Positions 35,366 to 44,749 of a stretch of DNA of 63,155 nucleotides are shown piece by piece. The DNA lies in assembly GCA_947632485.1 (NCBI GenBank), contig CANRPJ010000015.1, forward strand, positions 1 to 63,155, given 5' to 3'. The DNA comes from an uncultured Muribaculaceae bacterium (GTDB lineage: Bacteria; Bacteroidota; Bacteroidia; Bacteroidales; Muribaculaceae). Position numbers and translations under genes: made by a program. Each line of letters begins with the position of its first letter. Positions within the stretch are counted from its first letter, which is position 1. The notes under the pieces are model-generated. The model ran no database searches. It worked only from the letters and a program-made list of their open reading frames with translations, and was not told where the DNA came from.

Positions 35366-35583
35366 GAATGCTTCTTTTCTATGGTATAGGTTTAGGATTT
35401 GGAGCTGATACAGGCTTGATTTATGTAGAGATTACAGCAGTCGGAGTATTTCTCTTTGAGATTTGCTTCAGTGCTGTCTGGCTGCATTTCTTTCGCTTCG
35501 GACCGTTGGAATGGGTTTGGCGCTGTCTCACTTATCTCCGTCTGTTCCCTTTGATGAAAGAGAAGATAAGATCTCAGGAGTGA
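35332..35583 (+). pseudogene. DUF418 C-terminal remnant
   Basis: The frame encodes KQINYIGQSLIGMLLFYGIG, then a second hydrophobic helix, then FFRFGPLEWVWRCLTY, which is the conserved end of DUF418 (YeiB-like) membrane proteins. Full DUF418 proteins have about 350-400 residues, so only the last fifth remains. Homology begins about 30 bp before the patB stop, in a different frame, with no start codon in a natural place (a Met at GMLLF lies mid-helix). I read it as a deletion remnant. A small independent membrane protein is the less likely alternative. Confidence 0.6.
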
Positions 35584-35654
35584 GCACAGTGTGACGCTTA
35601 TTAAAGTGGACTCCGTTCATATCGAGCGGTGACAACTTCGTTATTCCGGGGATA

Positions 35655-36698
35655 TCAGGTATTATTGGTTGTGTCATCGTTATCGGTCTTTAGATGATTA
35701 GAGAGCGCTGTGTCAAGAGCATTGATGCCGAGAAGCGTAGCTATGTAGCAGGCGGCGAGAACGGCAAAATTTATCCAGAAACTGGGGGTGAAGGGGAGTA
35801 TCCGAGCAATAACCCCTCCTGCAAGATAGGAAACGAAGAGGAGCCATAAGGTAGCCTGCACGCACACGCATAGGGTGCACCATACTTTTGCCTTGAATTT
35901 CTGATACAGGATACTCCAAACCGTATAGGGTAAGCAGAGAATATTGATTGCCGCGAGTGCGGGGAGGGTAGAAGGGAAGAGGAGTAGTGCCAGAAGGCTT
36001 ATCGAGAAATAGGCGAGTCCGACTTCACTCCATTTGAAAATGCCCATGAATGAGGAGGCCTCTGAGCGGGCAAGCTCATCGCACCCACCTTCCTCAAGTA
36101 CGGAGCACACTGCATCAGCAGCTCCGCTGTGTATACCAAGTGATTTCTGCACGAGCATCCATGATAGCCAGATTCCGATGCAGTCGAGGAGCAGGGTAAA
36201 CCACGCTGCCCAATGGCTCCATAATCCTGAGGCCCACATGGCGAAGCCCAGAAGCAAAACGACAAGAACCCGCAGAACCCAGCGCTTCACACCTTCAGCT
36301 ATCTCTGCTACATGATGCCGAAAATAGAAGGGCTCTACGGAATTTTCGTCGGCTGAGGCGAGTAAAGCTATACCATTCCAGGCAGCCAGAAATTTATCGG
36401 TGGCTACGCGGAACTGTTTATGCTGAGTAATATATGATACATTTCCATCTGCCACATTGGTCACGATAGCGAAGCCATCGGGAGTATCGGCCAGAAATGG
36501 AAGCGGAAGCCGCGTCATGGCCTCTGCTCTCGATTCCTTATCAACGCTGATGCCTGCAGCGGCAACGCCATACTGCTTAAGCAGATTGGCAAGGCCAAAC
36601 ATCGATTGAAAAGGCATTTCGGCAAACTTACGGTCGGAGTATCCTTCCGTATGCTTCACGCCGAGCGCCGTTAGGAAATCAGAGAACAGAGATGCCAT
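35655..36698 (-). CDS. Vitamin K epoxide reductase family membrane oxidase with C39-like N domain
   Basis: VKOR-type enzymes re-oxidise thioredoxin-like partners and pass electrons to quinone. After an N-terminal soluble part of about 120 residues that resembles a peptidase C39-like domain without an obvious catalytic Cys (SDRKFAEMPFQSMFGLANLL), there are about five membrane helices. The loop pair CSVLEEGGC and the active-site CxxC in KVWCTLCVCVQ are present. A thioredoxin-like gene with a CPHC site lies 20 bp upstream on the same strand. Together they look like an oxidative module (inference). Confidence 0.85.
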   Translation of the reverse strand: MASLFSDFLTALGVKHTEGYSDRKFAEMPFQSMFGLANLLKQYGVAAAGISVDKESRAEAMTRLPLPFLADTPDGFAIVTNVADGNVSYITQHKQFRVATDKFLAAWNGIALLASADENSVEPFYFRHHVAEIAEGVKRWVLRVLVVLLLGFAMWASGLWSHWAAWFTLLLDCIGIWLSWMLVQKSLGIHSGAADAVCSVLEEGGCDELARSEASSFMGIFKWSEVGLAYFSISLLALLLFPSTLPALAAINILCLPYTVWSILYQKFKAKVWCTLCVCVQATLWLLFVSYLAGGVIARILPFTPSFWINFAVLAACYIATLLGINALDTALSNHLKTDNDDTTNNT

Positions 36699-36718
36699 AA
36701 CTCAGACTCACTTAAGGG

Positions 36719-37012
36719 TTAAAGATACTGCTCAACTTTTGCAAGAAGCATATTACCCTCCATTTCACCGCTTTGCCGCCACATTTCCTTACCGTCTTTA
36801 TACACGATGAAGGTAGGTATCGACTGCACGCCATTTTCATCGGCGAGCTCGCGGTTGCGGTCAATCTCAAACTGGTAGACGTTGGCTTTACCTTCGAGAA
36901 GCTCTTTTACCTGCTCTACAATAGGCATCATACGCTGGCAGTGGGGGCACCAGTCAGCGTAAAACTCAACCAATACTGTTTTTGAAGAATTGATAACTTC
37001 GTTGTAATCCAT
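36719..37012 (-). CDS. Thioredoxin-like protein with CPHC active site
   Basis: The 97-residue length is that of plain thioredoxin. The active site is YADWCPHCQRMMP, where ordinary thioredoxin has WCGPC; CPHC is the dipeptide of DsbA, which makes the disulfide oxidising. The cis-proline loop is QSIPTFIVYKDGK. No signal peptide is visible, so it should stay in the cytoplasm unless exported in another way. Located directly before the VKOR gene, so the two probably form an operon. Confidence 0.88.
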   Translation of the reverse strand: MDYNEVINSSKTVLVEFYADWCPHCQRMMPIVEQVKELLEGKANVYQFEIDRNRELADENGVQSIPTFIVYKDGKEMWRQSGEMEGNMLLAKVEQYL

Positions 37013-37120
37013 AGTACTTTTATTTATATGTTAAGGTTTTGATATTTCAACGCCTGAAGTCAGCGTGGGTTCGCTTTTTTAGATATTGATAACATTATTT
37101 ATTTCTCAGGCTAAAAAAGT

Positions 37121-37149
37121 GAGGGGCGGACCATCGCGGCCCGACCCTC
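37121..37149 (-). terminator. Intrinsic terminator after the EF-G-like gene
   Basis: The stem pairs 37121-37132 with 37138-37149 with two mismatches and a 5-nt loop. On the minus strand it is followed by ACTTTTTTAG. It lies 40 bp past the stop codon of the gene at 37189-39345. Confidence 0.8.
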
Positions 37150-37188
37150 TAAGAAAAGCGTTTCTGTCAGGTTGTTGTGTAAGTTATA

Positions 37189-39345
37189 TCAGTCGTCCTG
37201 ATGGGTTTCTGCGTATTCCTTAAGGAGTTTCTCCTGAACATCGCCGGGCACGAGCTCATAGCTTGAGAAATTCATCGTGAAGGAGCTACGTCCACCTGTG
37301 ATAGAGCTGAGAGCGGTGCTGTAGCTTGACATCTCTTTCAGAGGTACCTTGGCGTTGAGCTTCTCAATTCCATTTTCGCTCTGCATACCCATGATGATTG
37401 CGCGGCGTCCCTGCAGGTCGCTCATTACGTCGCCCATTGTGTCGCCGGGAGTGAGCACCTCAACATCGTATACAGGCTCCAGAATCTTCGGATTTGCATT
37501 GCGGAATGCCTCTGAGAATGCATTTCGGCCGGCCAGACGGAAGGAGATTTCGTTGGAATCTACCGGGTGCATCTTACCGTCGTAGATCATCACACGCACA
37601 TCGCGGGCATAGCTGCCGGTGAGCGGACCCTGCTCCATGCGATCCATCAGGCCCTTAACAATCGCGGGAATAAAGCGGGCATCGATAGCGCCACCGACGA
37701 TGCAGTTGTAGACCACCAACTTGCCGCCCCACTCCAGAGGAATTTCCTGCTTGTCGCGCACATTGAGCTTGAACTCCTGGTTTCCGAACTTGTAGCTATC
37801 GGGCTCAGGCATTCCCTCAGTGTAAGGCTCGATTATAAGATGTACTTCACCGAACTGACCGGAACCTCCCGACTGCTTCTTATGGCGATAGTCAGCGCGG
37901 GCAGCTTTTGTAATAGTCTCGCGGTAGGGAATCTTGGGCTCCATAAACTCCATAGGGAGCTTTTCATTATTCTCGATGCGCCATTTGAGGGTGCGGAGGT
38001 GGAACTCACCCTGACCCTTCACAAGGAGCTGCTTAAGCTCTTTCGACTGCTCGATCACCCATGTGGGGTCTTCCTCATGCATGCGGGTCAGAATAGCTGA
38101 GAGCTTCTCTGAATCGCTTTCCGTAATGGGTTTGATAGCGCGGATAAACTTAGGAGCCGGGTATTTGATGAAATCAAACTGATAGTCGCAGCCCTTGGCA
38201 TTGAGAGTATTGCCGGTACGCACATCTTTCAGTTTCACTGCTGCACCAATATCTCCGGCTTCGAGAGTATCGACAGCCTGGCGAACCTGTCCGCATACGC
38301 AGAAGATCTGTGCGAGACGCTCTTTACCGCCGCGCGACACGTTGTCAAGGTCATCACCAGCCTTCAGGGTGCCGCTCATAACCTTAAAGTAGCTCACCTC
38401 ACCGATATGGGGCTCTACGGAAGTCTTGAAGAAGAATACTGAGAGCGGGCCGTTGGCATCGGGTTTCACTTCTACGCCTGCCGTATCTACGGGAGCGGGC
38501 ATATCAGTCACGAAGGGGCACACATTACCGAGGAACTCCATCATGCGGCGCACACCCATATCTTTCTGGGCGCTTACTACGAAGACGGGGAGAATCGAGC
38601 GGTCTACAAGGCCTTTGCGGATACCTTCACGCATCTCATCTTCTGTGAGGTGACCCTGCTCGAAATATTTGTCCATCAGCGTCTCGTCGTTTTCAGCGGC
38701 TGCTTCTACCAGAGCATTGTGGAGCTCGTTGGCGCGCTCCAACTGATCTTCCGGAATCTCACTGATTACGGGCACTCCGCCTTCCGGACCCCATTCATAT
38801 TTCTTCATCAGGAGCACATCGATCATCGAGTGGAAGCCGGGTCCCGACTCAAGCGGATACTGAACGGCTACAATCTTAGGACCGAACGTCTCCTTCATCT
38901 GTTCCATCACATTGTCGTAGTCAGCCTTCTCACCATCGATCTGGTTGAGAGCAAACACGACGGGCTTCTTCAGCTGAGCTGTAGTGCGGAAAATATTCTG
39001 AGTGCCCACCTCTACGCCATATTCGGCATCGACTACAATCACGCCGGTGTCGCAAACGCCGAGAGCCGTGTAGGCGTTGCCTACGAAGTCATCACTTCCC
39101 GGGCAATCGATCACATTGAGCTTCTTGCCTCCGAATTCAGCATAAAATACTGTAGAGAACACGGAATAGCCATATTCTTTCTCTACAGGAAAATAGTCGG
39201 AAACTGTATTGCCGGCCTCTACTGTGCCGCGGCGTTTTATCACTCCACACTCGTAGAGCATTGACTCAGCGAGTGTGGTTTTTCCGGCGCCCTTTGATCC
39301 GAGCAGGGCGATGTTTTTGATTTCGTTAGTTTTATAAGTCTTCAT
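37189..39345 (-). CDS. Elongation factor G paralogue (EF-G2-like) with altered GTPase motifs
   Basis: The 718-residue protein has the full five-domain EF-G layout: G domain, domain II (PLSVFFFKTSVEPHIGEVSYF), domain III, domain IV (YRETITKAARADYRHKKQSGG) and V. The G motifs differ from canonical EF-G: P-loop GSKGAGKTT (residues 16-24), switch II DCPGSDDF where canonical EF-G has DTPGHVDF, so the catalytic His is Ser84, and NQID (134-137) for NKxD. Loss of that His should cripple GTP hydrolysis. Bacteroides are known to have an EF-G paralogue that translates without GTPase activity and matters in gut colonisation; this protein is a good candidate for the same family. Confidence 0.85.
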   Translation of the reverse strand: MKTYKTNEIKNIALLGSKGAGKTTLAESMLYECGVIKRRGTVEAGNTVSDYFPVEKEYGYSVFSTVFYAEFGGKKLNVIDCPGSDDFVGNAYTALGVCDTGVIVVDAEYGVEVGTQNIFRTTAQLKKPVVFALNQIDGEKADYDNVMEQMKETFGPKIVAVQYPLESGPGFHSMIDVLLMKKYEWGPEGGVPVISEIPEDQLERANELHNALVEAAAENDETLMDKYFEQGHLTEDEMREGIRKGLVDRSILPVFVVSAQKDMGVRRMMEFLGNVCPFVTDMPAPVDTAGVEVKPDANGPLSVFFFKTSVEPHIGEVSYFKVMSGTLKAGDDLDNVSRGGKERLAQIFCVCGQVRQAVDTLEAGDIGAAVKLKDVRTGNTLNAKGCDYQFDFIKYPAPKFIRAIKPITESDSEKLSAILTRMHEEDPTWVIEQSKELKQLLVKGQGEFHLRTLKWRIENNEKLPMEFMEPKIPYRETITKAARADYRHKKQSGGSGQFGEVHLIIEPYTEGMPEPDSYKFGNQEFKLNVRDKQEIPLEWGGKLVVYNCIVGGAIDARFIPAIVKGLMDRMEQGPLTGSYARDVRVMIYDGKMHPVDSNEISFRLAGRNAFSEAFRNANPKILEPVYDVEVLTPGDTMGDVMSDLQGRRAIIMGMQSENGIEKLNAKVPLKEMSSYSTALSSITGGRSSFTMNFSSYELVPGDVQEKLLKEYAETHQDD

Positions 39346-39494
39346 GACTGAATTGGGTTTTGAGTTCTTCGTTCAGTTGCCTTCTTCTCGAAAGCGGGTG
39401 CAATTTAGCAATTATTTTTCAATCTGATACAATCGAAAAGTATGTTAAACAACATATTTTTTACTCTGGGGTCTTAATAGTCGCGGATTTTTTC

Positions 39495-39502
39495 TAACTT
39501 CG
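39495..39502 (+). promoter_or_regulatory. -7 box 5 nt before the hemW start
   Basis: TAACTTCG fits TAnnTTyG and ends five bases before the ATG at 39508. Transcription would start at or next to the start codon, suggesting a leaderless mRNA. No clear -33 TTTG is present. Confidence 0.45.
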
Positions 39503-39507
39503 CCTTC

Positions 39508-40671
39508 ATGGCAGGCATTTACATACATATACCTTTCTGCGAGCGGAAGTGCCTTTACTGCGGCTTCTATAGCGTAAGCAGACGCTTTGCCTGCTCACGA
39601 CTCGGAGAGAATTTCGCTGCCCAGTATGTAAAGGCTCTGCTCCGCGAACTTGAACAGCGCCTTCATGAAATTGCAGAACCGGTTCTTACGCTTTATATCG
39701 GTGGAGGAACCCCTACGCTTATGCCTGCAGATATGCTGAAGCAGCTATCTGATGGAATCAGGGAGCGCATCGGCGCGTTATGGCAGGTTGAAGAGTTTAC
39801 TCTCGAAGCTAATCCGGAACAGGCTGACGGAGAAGCTATCACGGCATGGAAAGCTGCAGGGGTGAATCGGCTGAGTCTTGGAGTGCAGAGTTTCTCCGAT
39901 CCGGAACTGAAGGTATGCGGCCGGAGACATTCAGCTGCCGAAGCTATCGCGGCTGCGCAAACTGCCATAGGAGAGATTGGAAATGTTAGTCTTGACTTGA
40001 TTTTCGGATTGCCGGGTCAGAGTCTGGCATCATGGGAGTCTTCGTTGGATAAGCTTATTGCTATTCGTCCCGCTCACGTTTCAGCTTACGCTCTTATGTA
40101 TGATGAAGGCACTGCTTTCACCCGACAGCTGGAAGCGGGTACTATCAAGGAGACACCCGATGAGACGACAGAAAAGATGTATCAGCTTCTTACGGAGCGA
40201 CTCGCTGAAGAGGGCTATGAGCATTATGAGGTATCAAATTTTTCACTTCCCGGATTACGTTCGCGCCATAATTCCTCATATTGGACCGGAGTGCCTTACA
40301 TTGGACTTGGTGCCGGTGCCCACAGCTACGACGGTACTCGAGTGCGTCGCGCTAATCCTACCGATTTGGAAAGCTATGTAAAAAATTTTTTGGCAGAGGT
40401 TCCGAATCAGATTTATTCAGAAGAGATTCTCTCAGATACCGAACTCAGGGAGGAGATGATTATGACAAGGCTGCGCACGCGTGAGGGTTTGCCTCTCGCT
40501 CTCTACGCAAATATGTTTGGTGCTGAAGCCCGGTCAGTATTGGAGAAAGATGCCGCGGTCTGGATAAAGAGAGGAGCGGTAGAATACTCTTCTGACCGCT
40601 CCCACCTGAGAATAGCCCCCGCCGGAGTGCTACTTTCTGATGCTGTAATTCTATCGTTAGCAAATTTCTAA
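39508..40671 (+). CDS. hemW: HemW-like radical SAM protein (coproporphyrinogen III oxidase-like)
   Basis: Radical-SAM family protein; HemW members bind heme and probably insert or traffic it, in contrast to true HemN. The cluster motif is C11-x3-C15-x2-C18 in HIPFCERKCLYCGFYS, with no fourth Cys two residues later as HemN would have. The GGGTPT block (LYIGGGTPTLMP) and RLSLGVQSFSDPEL, then VSLDLIFGLPGQS, are conserved. The C-terminal HemN domain is the short HemW type. 387 residues. Its stop overlaps the stop of the convergent SGNH gene by 4 bp. Confidence 0.9.
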   Translation: MAGIYIHIPFCERKCLYCGFYSVSRRFACSRLGENFAAQYVKALLRELEQRLHEIAEPVLTLYIGGGTPTLMPADMLKQLSDGIRERIGALWQVEEFTLEANPEQADGEAITAWKAAGVNRLSLGVQSFSDPELKVCGRRHSAAEAIAAAQTAIGEIGNVSLDLIFGLPGQSLASWESSLDKLIAIRPAHVSAYALMYDEGTAFTRQLEAGTIKETPDETTEKMYQLLTERLAEEGYEHYEVSNFSLPGLRSRHNSSYWTGVPYIGLGAGAHSYDGTRVRRANPTDLESYVKNFLAEVPNQIYSEEILSDTELREEMIMTRLRTREGLPLALYANMFGAEARSVLEKDAAVWIKRGAVEYSSDRSHLRIAPAGVLLSDAVILSLANF

Positions 40672-41531
40672 TCCTTTTGTAACCTTTTGAATGTGGCGGG
40701 TAAAGTAAGCAGCTGATATTGTGCTGTCCTGGCCAGACGGTACTGGCCATCGTCGTTAGGGTGCAGCCTATCTGTAGTTTTATCTGCGATATACCGATCC
40801 TGACTCTCCATTATGGGATATAGTCCGCTGATTCCGAAGAAATCAATTACCGGTACGCTCCAGAGCTTTCCAGCCTGGCGCAGAGCCTCTGCATAGTCGT
40901 CGATGTAAAGCCCAAGACCGTTGGCATACGTCTCTTCGGGTTGCACGTTGCTGCTGCCGAATTGTGCGAAACCGCGGTGGATGGGTGTAAATATCACTAT
41001 CTGCTGCTCGGGGAAGTTTTCTTTAAGATAAGAGATTACGAGATTGATACTTCCGCAGAAAGTGGAGTCGGTCATCACGGGGGTGCGATGCTTGCGCATC
41101 ACATTTTGACCGTCGACATTCACTTCCTTCATCTCTTCCTTGAAAAATTCTCCGATTGGCTTCGAAGCGTTGTAATCGTTGGTTCCGCACCAAATGAAAA
41201 TGGCATCAATACTATCACCTTGCTCGGCCTGCATTTTTTCAGCAAGCGGGATCAGCTCAGCAAACTGATAACCATTGCGCGCATATTGGCGGGCATCGAT
41301 TCCAAGCAGACTCTGAAGATAATCGTAGTATCTTTGTGAGGTAGCCTTGACTCTCGGATCGCTCATAGAGTCACCAAGCACTCCGACCCGTTTCCCATGC
41401 CATTGGCTGCCTTTCACAACGTCTTCTTCCGGAACCTTGACAGGATCAGAAGCGAGGGCAATAATCGTAACGTTTCCTAACGCCAATGCTATAGCGAGCA
41501 TCAGGCAGCGGCTTACATTTACGACTTTCAT
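40668..41531 (-). CDS. Secreted SGNH/GDSL hydrolase
   Basis: The N-terminal signal peptide (LMLAIALALGNVTIIALA) is followed by the catalytic block VGVLGDSMSDPR with the Ser nucleophile, WCGTNDYN with the oxyanion Asn, and DRLHPNDDGQYRLA with the Asp/His pair. SGNH enzymes in this setting usually remove acetyl or other ester groups from polysaccharides in the periplasm. It is one of four secreted carbohydrate-type hydrolases in a row, and is 21 bp after the second SGNH gene on the same strand. Confidence 0.88.
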   Translation of the reverse strand: MKVVNVSRCLMLAIALALGNVTIIALASDPVKVPEEDVVKGSQWHGKRVGVLGDSMSDPRVKATSQRYYDYLQSLLGIDARQYARNGYQFAELIPLAEKMQAEQGDSIDAIFIWCGTNDYNASKPIGEFFKEEMKEVNVDGQNVMRKHRTPVMTDSTFCGSINLVISYLKENFPEQQIVIFTPIHRGFAQFGSSNVQPEETYANGLGLYIDDYAEALRQAGKLWSVPVIDFFGISGLYPIMESQDRYIADKTTDRLHPNDDGQYRLARTAQYQLLTLPATFKRLQKD

Positions 41532-41552
41532 ATTCTTTCCTCCTTACCAGAT

Positions 41553-42257
41553 TTATTTCACAATATTGCGAACGGCAGGAAGAATCAGGGCTTCCATTAT
41601 GGTATAGCCTTCAGGAGTTGGGTGAACTCCGTCTTTTGCCAGTTCTACAGGAATCGAGCGTCCGTCAGGGCCGAGAAGAGCTGAATGATAATCTACGTAG
41701 GGAATGCCTTTTTCTTCGGCATAAGCCTTAATCTTCTTATTAAGGGAAGCGATTTTCTCGGGGGCGTCGGTTATCTCCTTATTCCAGGGGAAGCCTCCGG
41801 CTGGGAGGGTAGAGGTGAGAATCACCTTGATGCCGTTGGCCTCGGCGAGCTCTACAAGGCTGATGATATTGCCCATTGTAGCAGCCTCATCGTAGGGATA
41901 GTTGTTTTCAGCCACATCATTTGTTGCAGCATTGATCACAACTAACTGTGGCTTCATGTCGATCACGTCCTGACGGAAGCGCACCAGATACTGGTAGGTA
42001 GTCTGCCCGCTGATTCCGCGGCCTACGAAATGGTTATCTTCAAAGAAAGCAGGGTGAGCCGTAGGCCAGCCTTCGGTGATCGAGTTACCGTAGAATACCA
42101 CGCGACGGTCGTCGGGGGTCTTCATCAGCTCTTTGTTGGCTTCGCGGAAGCGGCGGAGATGAGCCCAGTCGGAATTCTGGGCACCCGCGGCTGCAGGCAA
42201 GAGGGCTGCCAGAGCTGTAAGCACCACGGCAGCTGTTTTTTTCATTGTTGTATTCAT
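41553..42257 (-). CDS. Secreted SGNH/GDSL hydrolase (second)
   Basis: A signal peptide (KKTAAVVLTALAALLPAAAGA) precedes the SGNH blocks: VVFYGNSITEGWP with Ser (GNS variant of GDS), GRGISGQTT, VVINAATNDVAEN, and DGVHPTPEGYTIM. The sequence differs strongly from its neighbour, so the two are not recent duplicates. Two ATGs, at 42257 and 42245, are possible; the second starts MKKTAAVV. It follows the GH127-like gene by 4 bp, so co-transcription with it is near certain. Likely a carbohydrate deacetylase or phospholipase-like esterase in the periplasm. Confidence 0.87.
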   Translation of the reverse strand: MNTTMKKTAAVVLTALAALLPAAAGAQNSDWAHLRRFREANKELMKTPDDRRVVFYGNSITEGWPTAHPAFFEDNHFVGRGISGQTTYQYLVRFRQDVIDMKPQLVVINAATNDVAENNYPYDEAATMGNIISLVELAEANGIKVILTSTLPAGGFPWNKEITDAPEKIASLNKKIKAYAEEKGIPYVDYHSALLGPDGRSIPVELAKDGVHPTPEGYTIMEALILPAVRNIVK

Positions 42258-42261
42258 TCTA

Positions 42262-44721
42262 TTACTGTTTCAAGGATTCCAACTGTAGCTCCTTCCTTAG
42301 GAGAAAAATAAGACGCACGGCTTCGGTCTTTATCGGACTCGCGGGGTGGATCACGTTGTATTGATCTTTCTGAACTCCATAGAGGTCTGTAGTATAGAGT
42401 TCGAAAGGCACCCAGTTGCCGTTTTCAAGATATTCGGCACTCCAGGAGGCGGGTACCTGAACACCGCCGGCATCATCGTACCAATAGACCGATACGCTCT
42501 CAACGGGCTGCTCTTTCTTCAGCTTGATTTCAACCTGTTGCTTCTCTCCCTTCTTCGGCCAGCTCGTCCATCGGGGCACTGAGCCATCAGCTGAGTTCTT
42601 GGGCACCTGTCCGTCGGCTACTGCCAGAACATCATCACCGGACCATGTGTAGGAAGCTGTTACATCTGCTACATTTGGTGCTGTTCTGACAAGTCCCTGC
42701 AAGGCGGTAGCTTCATCAAGGGCAAACCATACGCACATTGTGCCGTTGTCACCACGGTTATTCCATGCGTAGTAGGGGATTAGAGTGAGGCGTGCCGACT
42801 CCATTCCGCCATCGGTTACTGCTTCGGCTGAAAGCATGATAGTGCTGATATTTCCCATAAGGGGTCCTACCATATTTCCGATACTTCCCTGGGCTTCAAG
42901 ATTGTCGAGCACATAGGCGGAAGCCGGGTATTCATTGTCGAATCCTTCTGCGCAGTAGAGCAGGGGACCGCGAGTGACGCAAGCACGGTTCCTGTCAGCT
43001 TCTACCCGTGGATCTGCTTTTGAATATCTTACGGGCATGGGCATATTTAGCTGAACTACATCGCCTTTACGCCATTTGCGCCTGATTTTCGCAAAGCCAT
43101 TAGAAGTGTCGGCTTTCAAGGGTTGACCATTGACGGTGATTGTGCAGGGGGCCGGAGCAGCATTCACAAATCTATAGAGCTCTCCGGGTACGAAACGATC
43201 GCCAGTCCAGGTCGGAATGCGAAGGTTTATAGCAAACTCCTGGTCAGCTTTTTCCGGATCTACCTCAAGCTGCACGGAACCTGAGAAAGGATAAGCAGTA
43301 CGCTGGCGCAGAGCCACGTTGCCGCCCGCAAGGGGTATCTCCGTATCGCAGGCAGCATAGAGGCCGCAATATATTGCATCGTCACTGTGAGAATAAACCA
43401 TACCGGCCACCTGTGGCAGCAGACGCGCAAGGTTGGAAGGGCAGCAGGCTGTGCCGAACCAGGGGGAGCGTCCTGCACGGCCGTGGTTGAAGTTTTTTCT
43501 GCCGTCTGCCTCAAGCACATTGACGTAGAAGAACTTATTTCCTTCCAGATTTACGCCTGCCAGAACATTATTGTAGAGTGCCGTTTCTGCTACATCAAGG
43601 TATTTGGCATCGCCGGAGGCGAGATACATACGATAGTTGAAGAGCACATTGCCAACTGCGGCACAGGTTTCGTCGTAAGTGTTTTTGTTAGGAAGATCGT
43701 AGTCGGGTCCGAATCCCTCAATTCCGGGAATCGCTCCAAGACCTCCGTTGATATGCATCTTGCGATCAACGAAATTATGCCATATACTCTGGAGAGCCGG
43801 ATTCAGCGTAGTATCGCCTGTAGCTCCCATCACATCGGCCATTCCTGAGTAGAGGTACATGGCTCTTACGGAATGACCCTCGGCTGTGCGCTGATCTCTT
43901 ACGGGCAGATGTTGCTGCGCATAGGACGGAGCCATCACTCCATCGCCTTCCGGGCGGTAGGTTACCCCACGCACATCGATAAATTTCTTGGCCATATTGA
44001 GGTAGAGAGTGTCGCCGGTGGCCTGCCAGAGCTTTACGAGTGCCAGTTCAATCTCCTCATGGCCCGGAGCCTGATTCACGGGTTTTCCGCCATTATAGGC
44101 AGGGTCGCCTTCAAAGAATACGCGGTTGATATGACGCGCATTTTTCTCTGCCACATCGAGCCATTTGCGCTTTCCCGTAGCCCGCCAATAGGCTACGGCG
44201 CCCTCATACATGTGGCCCATGTTGTAGAGCTCATGGCTATGAACTACAAAAGAATAAGGTGAATCTCCGGCTCCCCAGCCAAGCTCACGCATATCGGAGG
44301 GCACGGAGAAGAGTTCATAAATGTAACCGTCAGGCATCTGAGCATCAGCAATCACATCGATAATCTCGTCCATCGTACGCTCAAGCTCCGGATCGTCGCC
44401 ACCTTTGAGCAGATAGGCGGCTCCCTCCATAACCTTGAAAAGATCTGAGGAGACGTAGCGGGGGAGCGGTTCGAGTTTTTGCTTCTTGCCCTCTTTAAGC
44501 CAGGCTGCTACGCGCCGAAGATTTTCAACAGCTGGTGCTGTTTTCTCCAGAGCGAAGGGCACAAGGGTAGTTTTCTGAGTCACTAATCTCGGCTGCCAGA
44601 AGTTGTCTTTAAGATCAACATTCTCAAAGGATACCGGCGTGAGAGGCGCGTGGGTCTGAGCCATTATAGGCGGCAAACCGGCGGCACAAATCCATGCAAA
44701 GAAAATAGGACGGATTTTCAT
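42262..44721 (-). CDS. GH127-like beta-L-arabinofuranosidase (DUF1680)
   Basis: Secreted glycoside hydrolase of about 819 residues, with signal peptide MKIRPIFFAWICAAGLPPIMAQ. The family's zinc and catalytic set is visible: DETCAAVGNVLFNYRM carries the Glu and one Cys, and the Cys pair C426-C427 lies in TACCPSNLARLLPQ, where one Cys is the nucleophile in GH127. The N-terminal VDLKDNFWQPRL and MPDGYIYELF also match. A C-terminal beta-sandwich follows. The substrate is presumably beta-linked L-arabinofuranose, but related families act on other furanosides. The ATG at 44721 is supported by the promoter at 44750-44781. Confidence 0.88.
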   Translation of the reverse strand: MKIRPIFFAWICAAGLPPIMAQTHAPLTPVSFENVDLKDNFWQPRLVTQKTTLVPFALEKTAPAVENLRRVAAWLKEGKKQKLEPLPRYVSSDLFKVMEGAAYLLKGGDDPELERTMDEIIDVIADAQMPDGYIYELFSVPSDMRELGWGAGDSPYSFVVHSHELYNMGHMYEGAVAYWRATGKRKWLDVAEKNARHINRVFFEGDPAYNGGKPVNQAPGHEEIELALVKLWQATGDTLYLNMAKKFIDVRGVTYRPEGDGVMAPSYAQQHLPVRDQRTAEGHSVRAMYLYSGMADVMGATGDTTLNPALQSIWHNFVDRKMHINGGLGAIPGIEGFGPDYDLPNKNTYDETCAAVGNVLFNYRMYLASGDAKYLDVAETALYNNVLAGVNLEGNKFFYVNVLEADGRKNFNHGRAGRSPWFGTACCPSNLARLLPQVAGMVYSHSDDAIYCGLYAACDTEIPLAGGNVALRQRTAYPFSGSVQLEVDPEKADQEFAINLRIPTWTGDRFVPGELYRFVNAAPAPCTITVNGQPLKADTSNGFAKIRRKWRKGDVVQLNMPMPVRYSKADPRVEADRNRACVTRGPLLYCAEGFDNEYPASAYVLDNLEAQGSIGNMVGPLMGNISTIMLSAEAVTDGGMESARLTLIPYYAWNNRGDNGTMCVWFALDEATALQGLVRTAPNVADVTASYTWSGDDVLAVADGQVPKNSADGSVPRWTSWPKKGEKQQVEIKLKKEQPVESVSVYWYDDAGGVQVPASWSAEYLENGNWVPFELYTTDLYGVQKDQYNVIHPASPIKTEAVRLIFLLRKELQLESLKQ

Positions 44722-44749
44722 TATGAATGTTTTTATTGTTGTCAATGCG

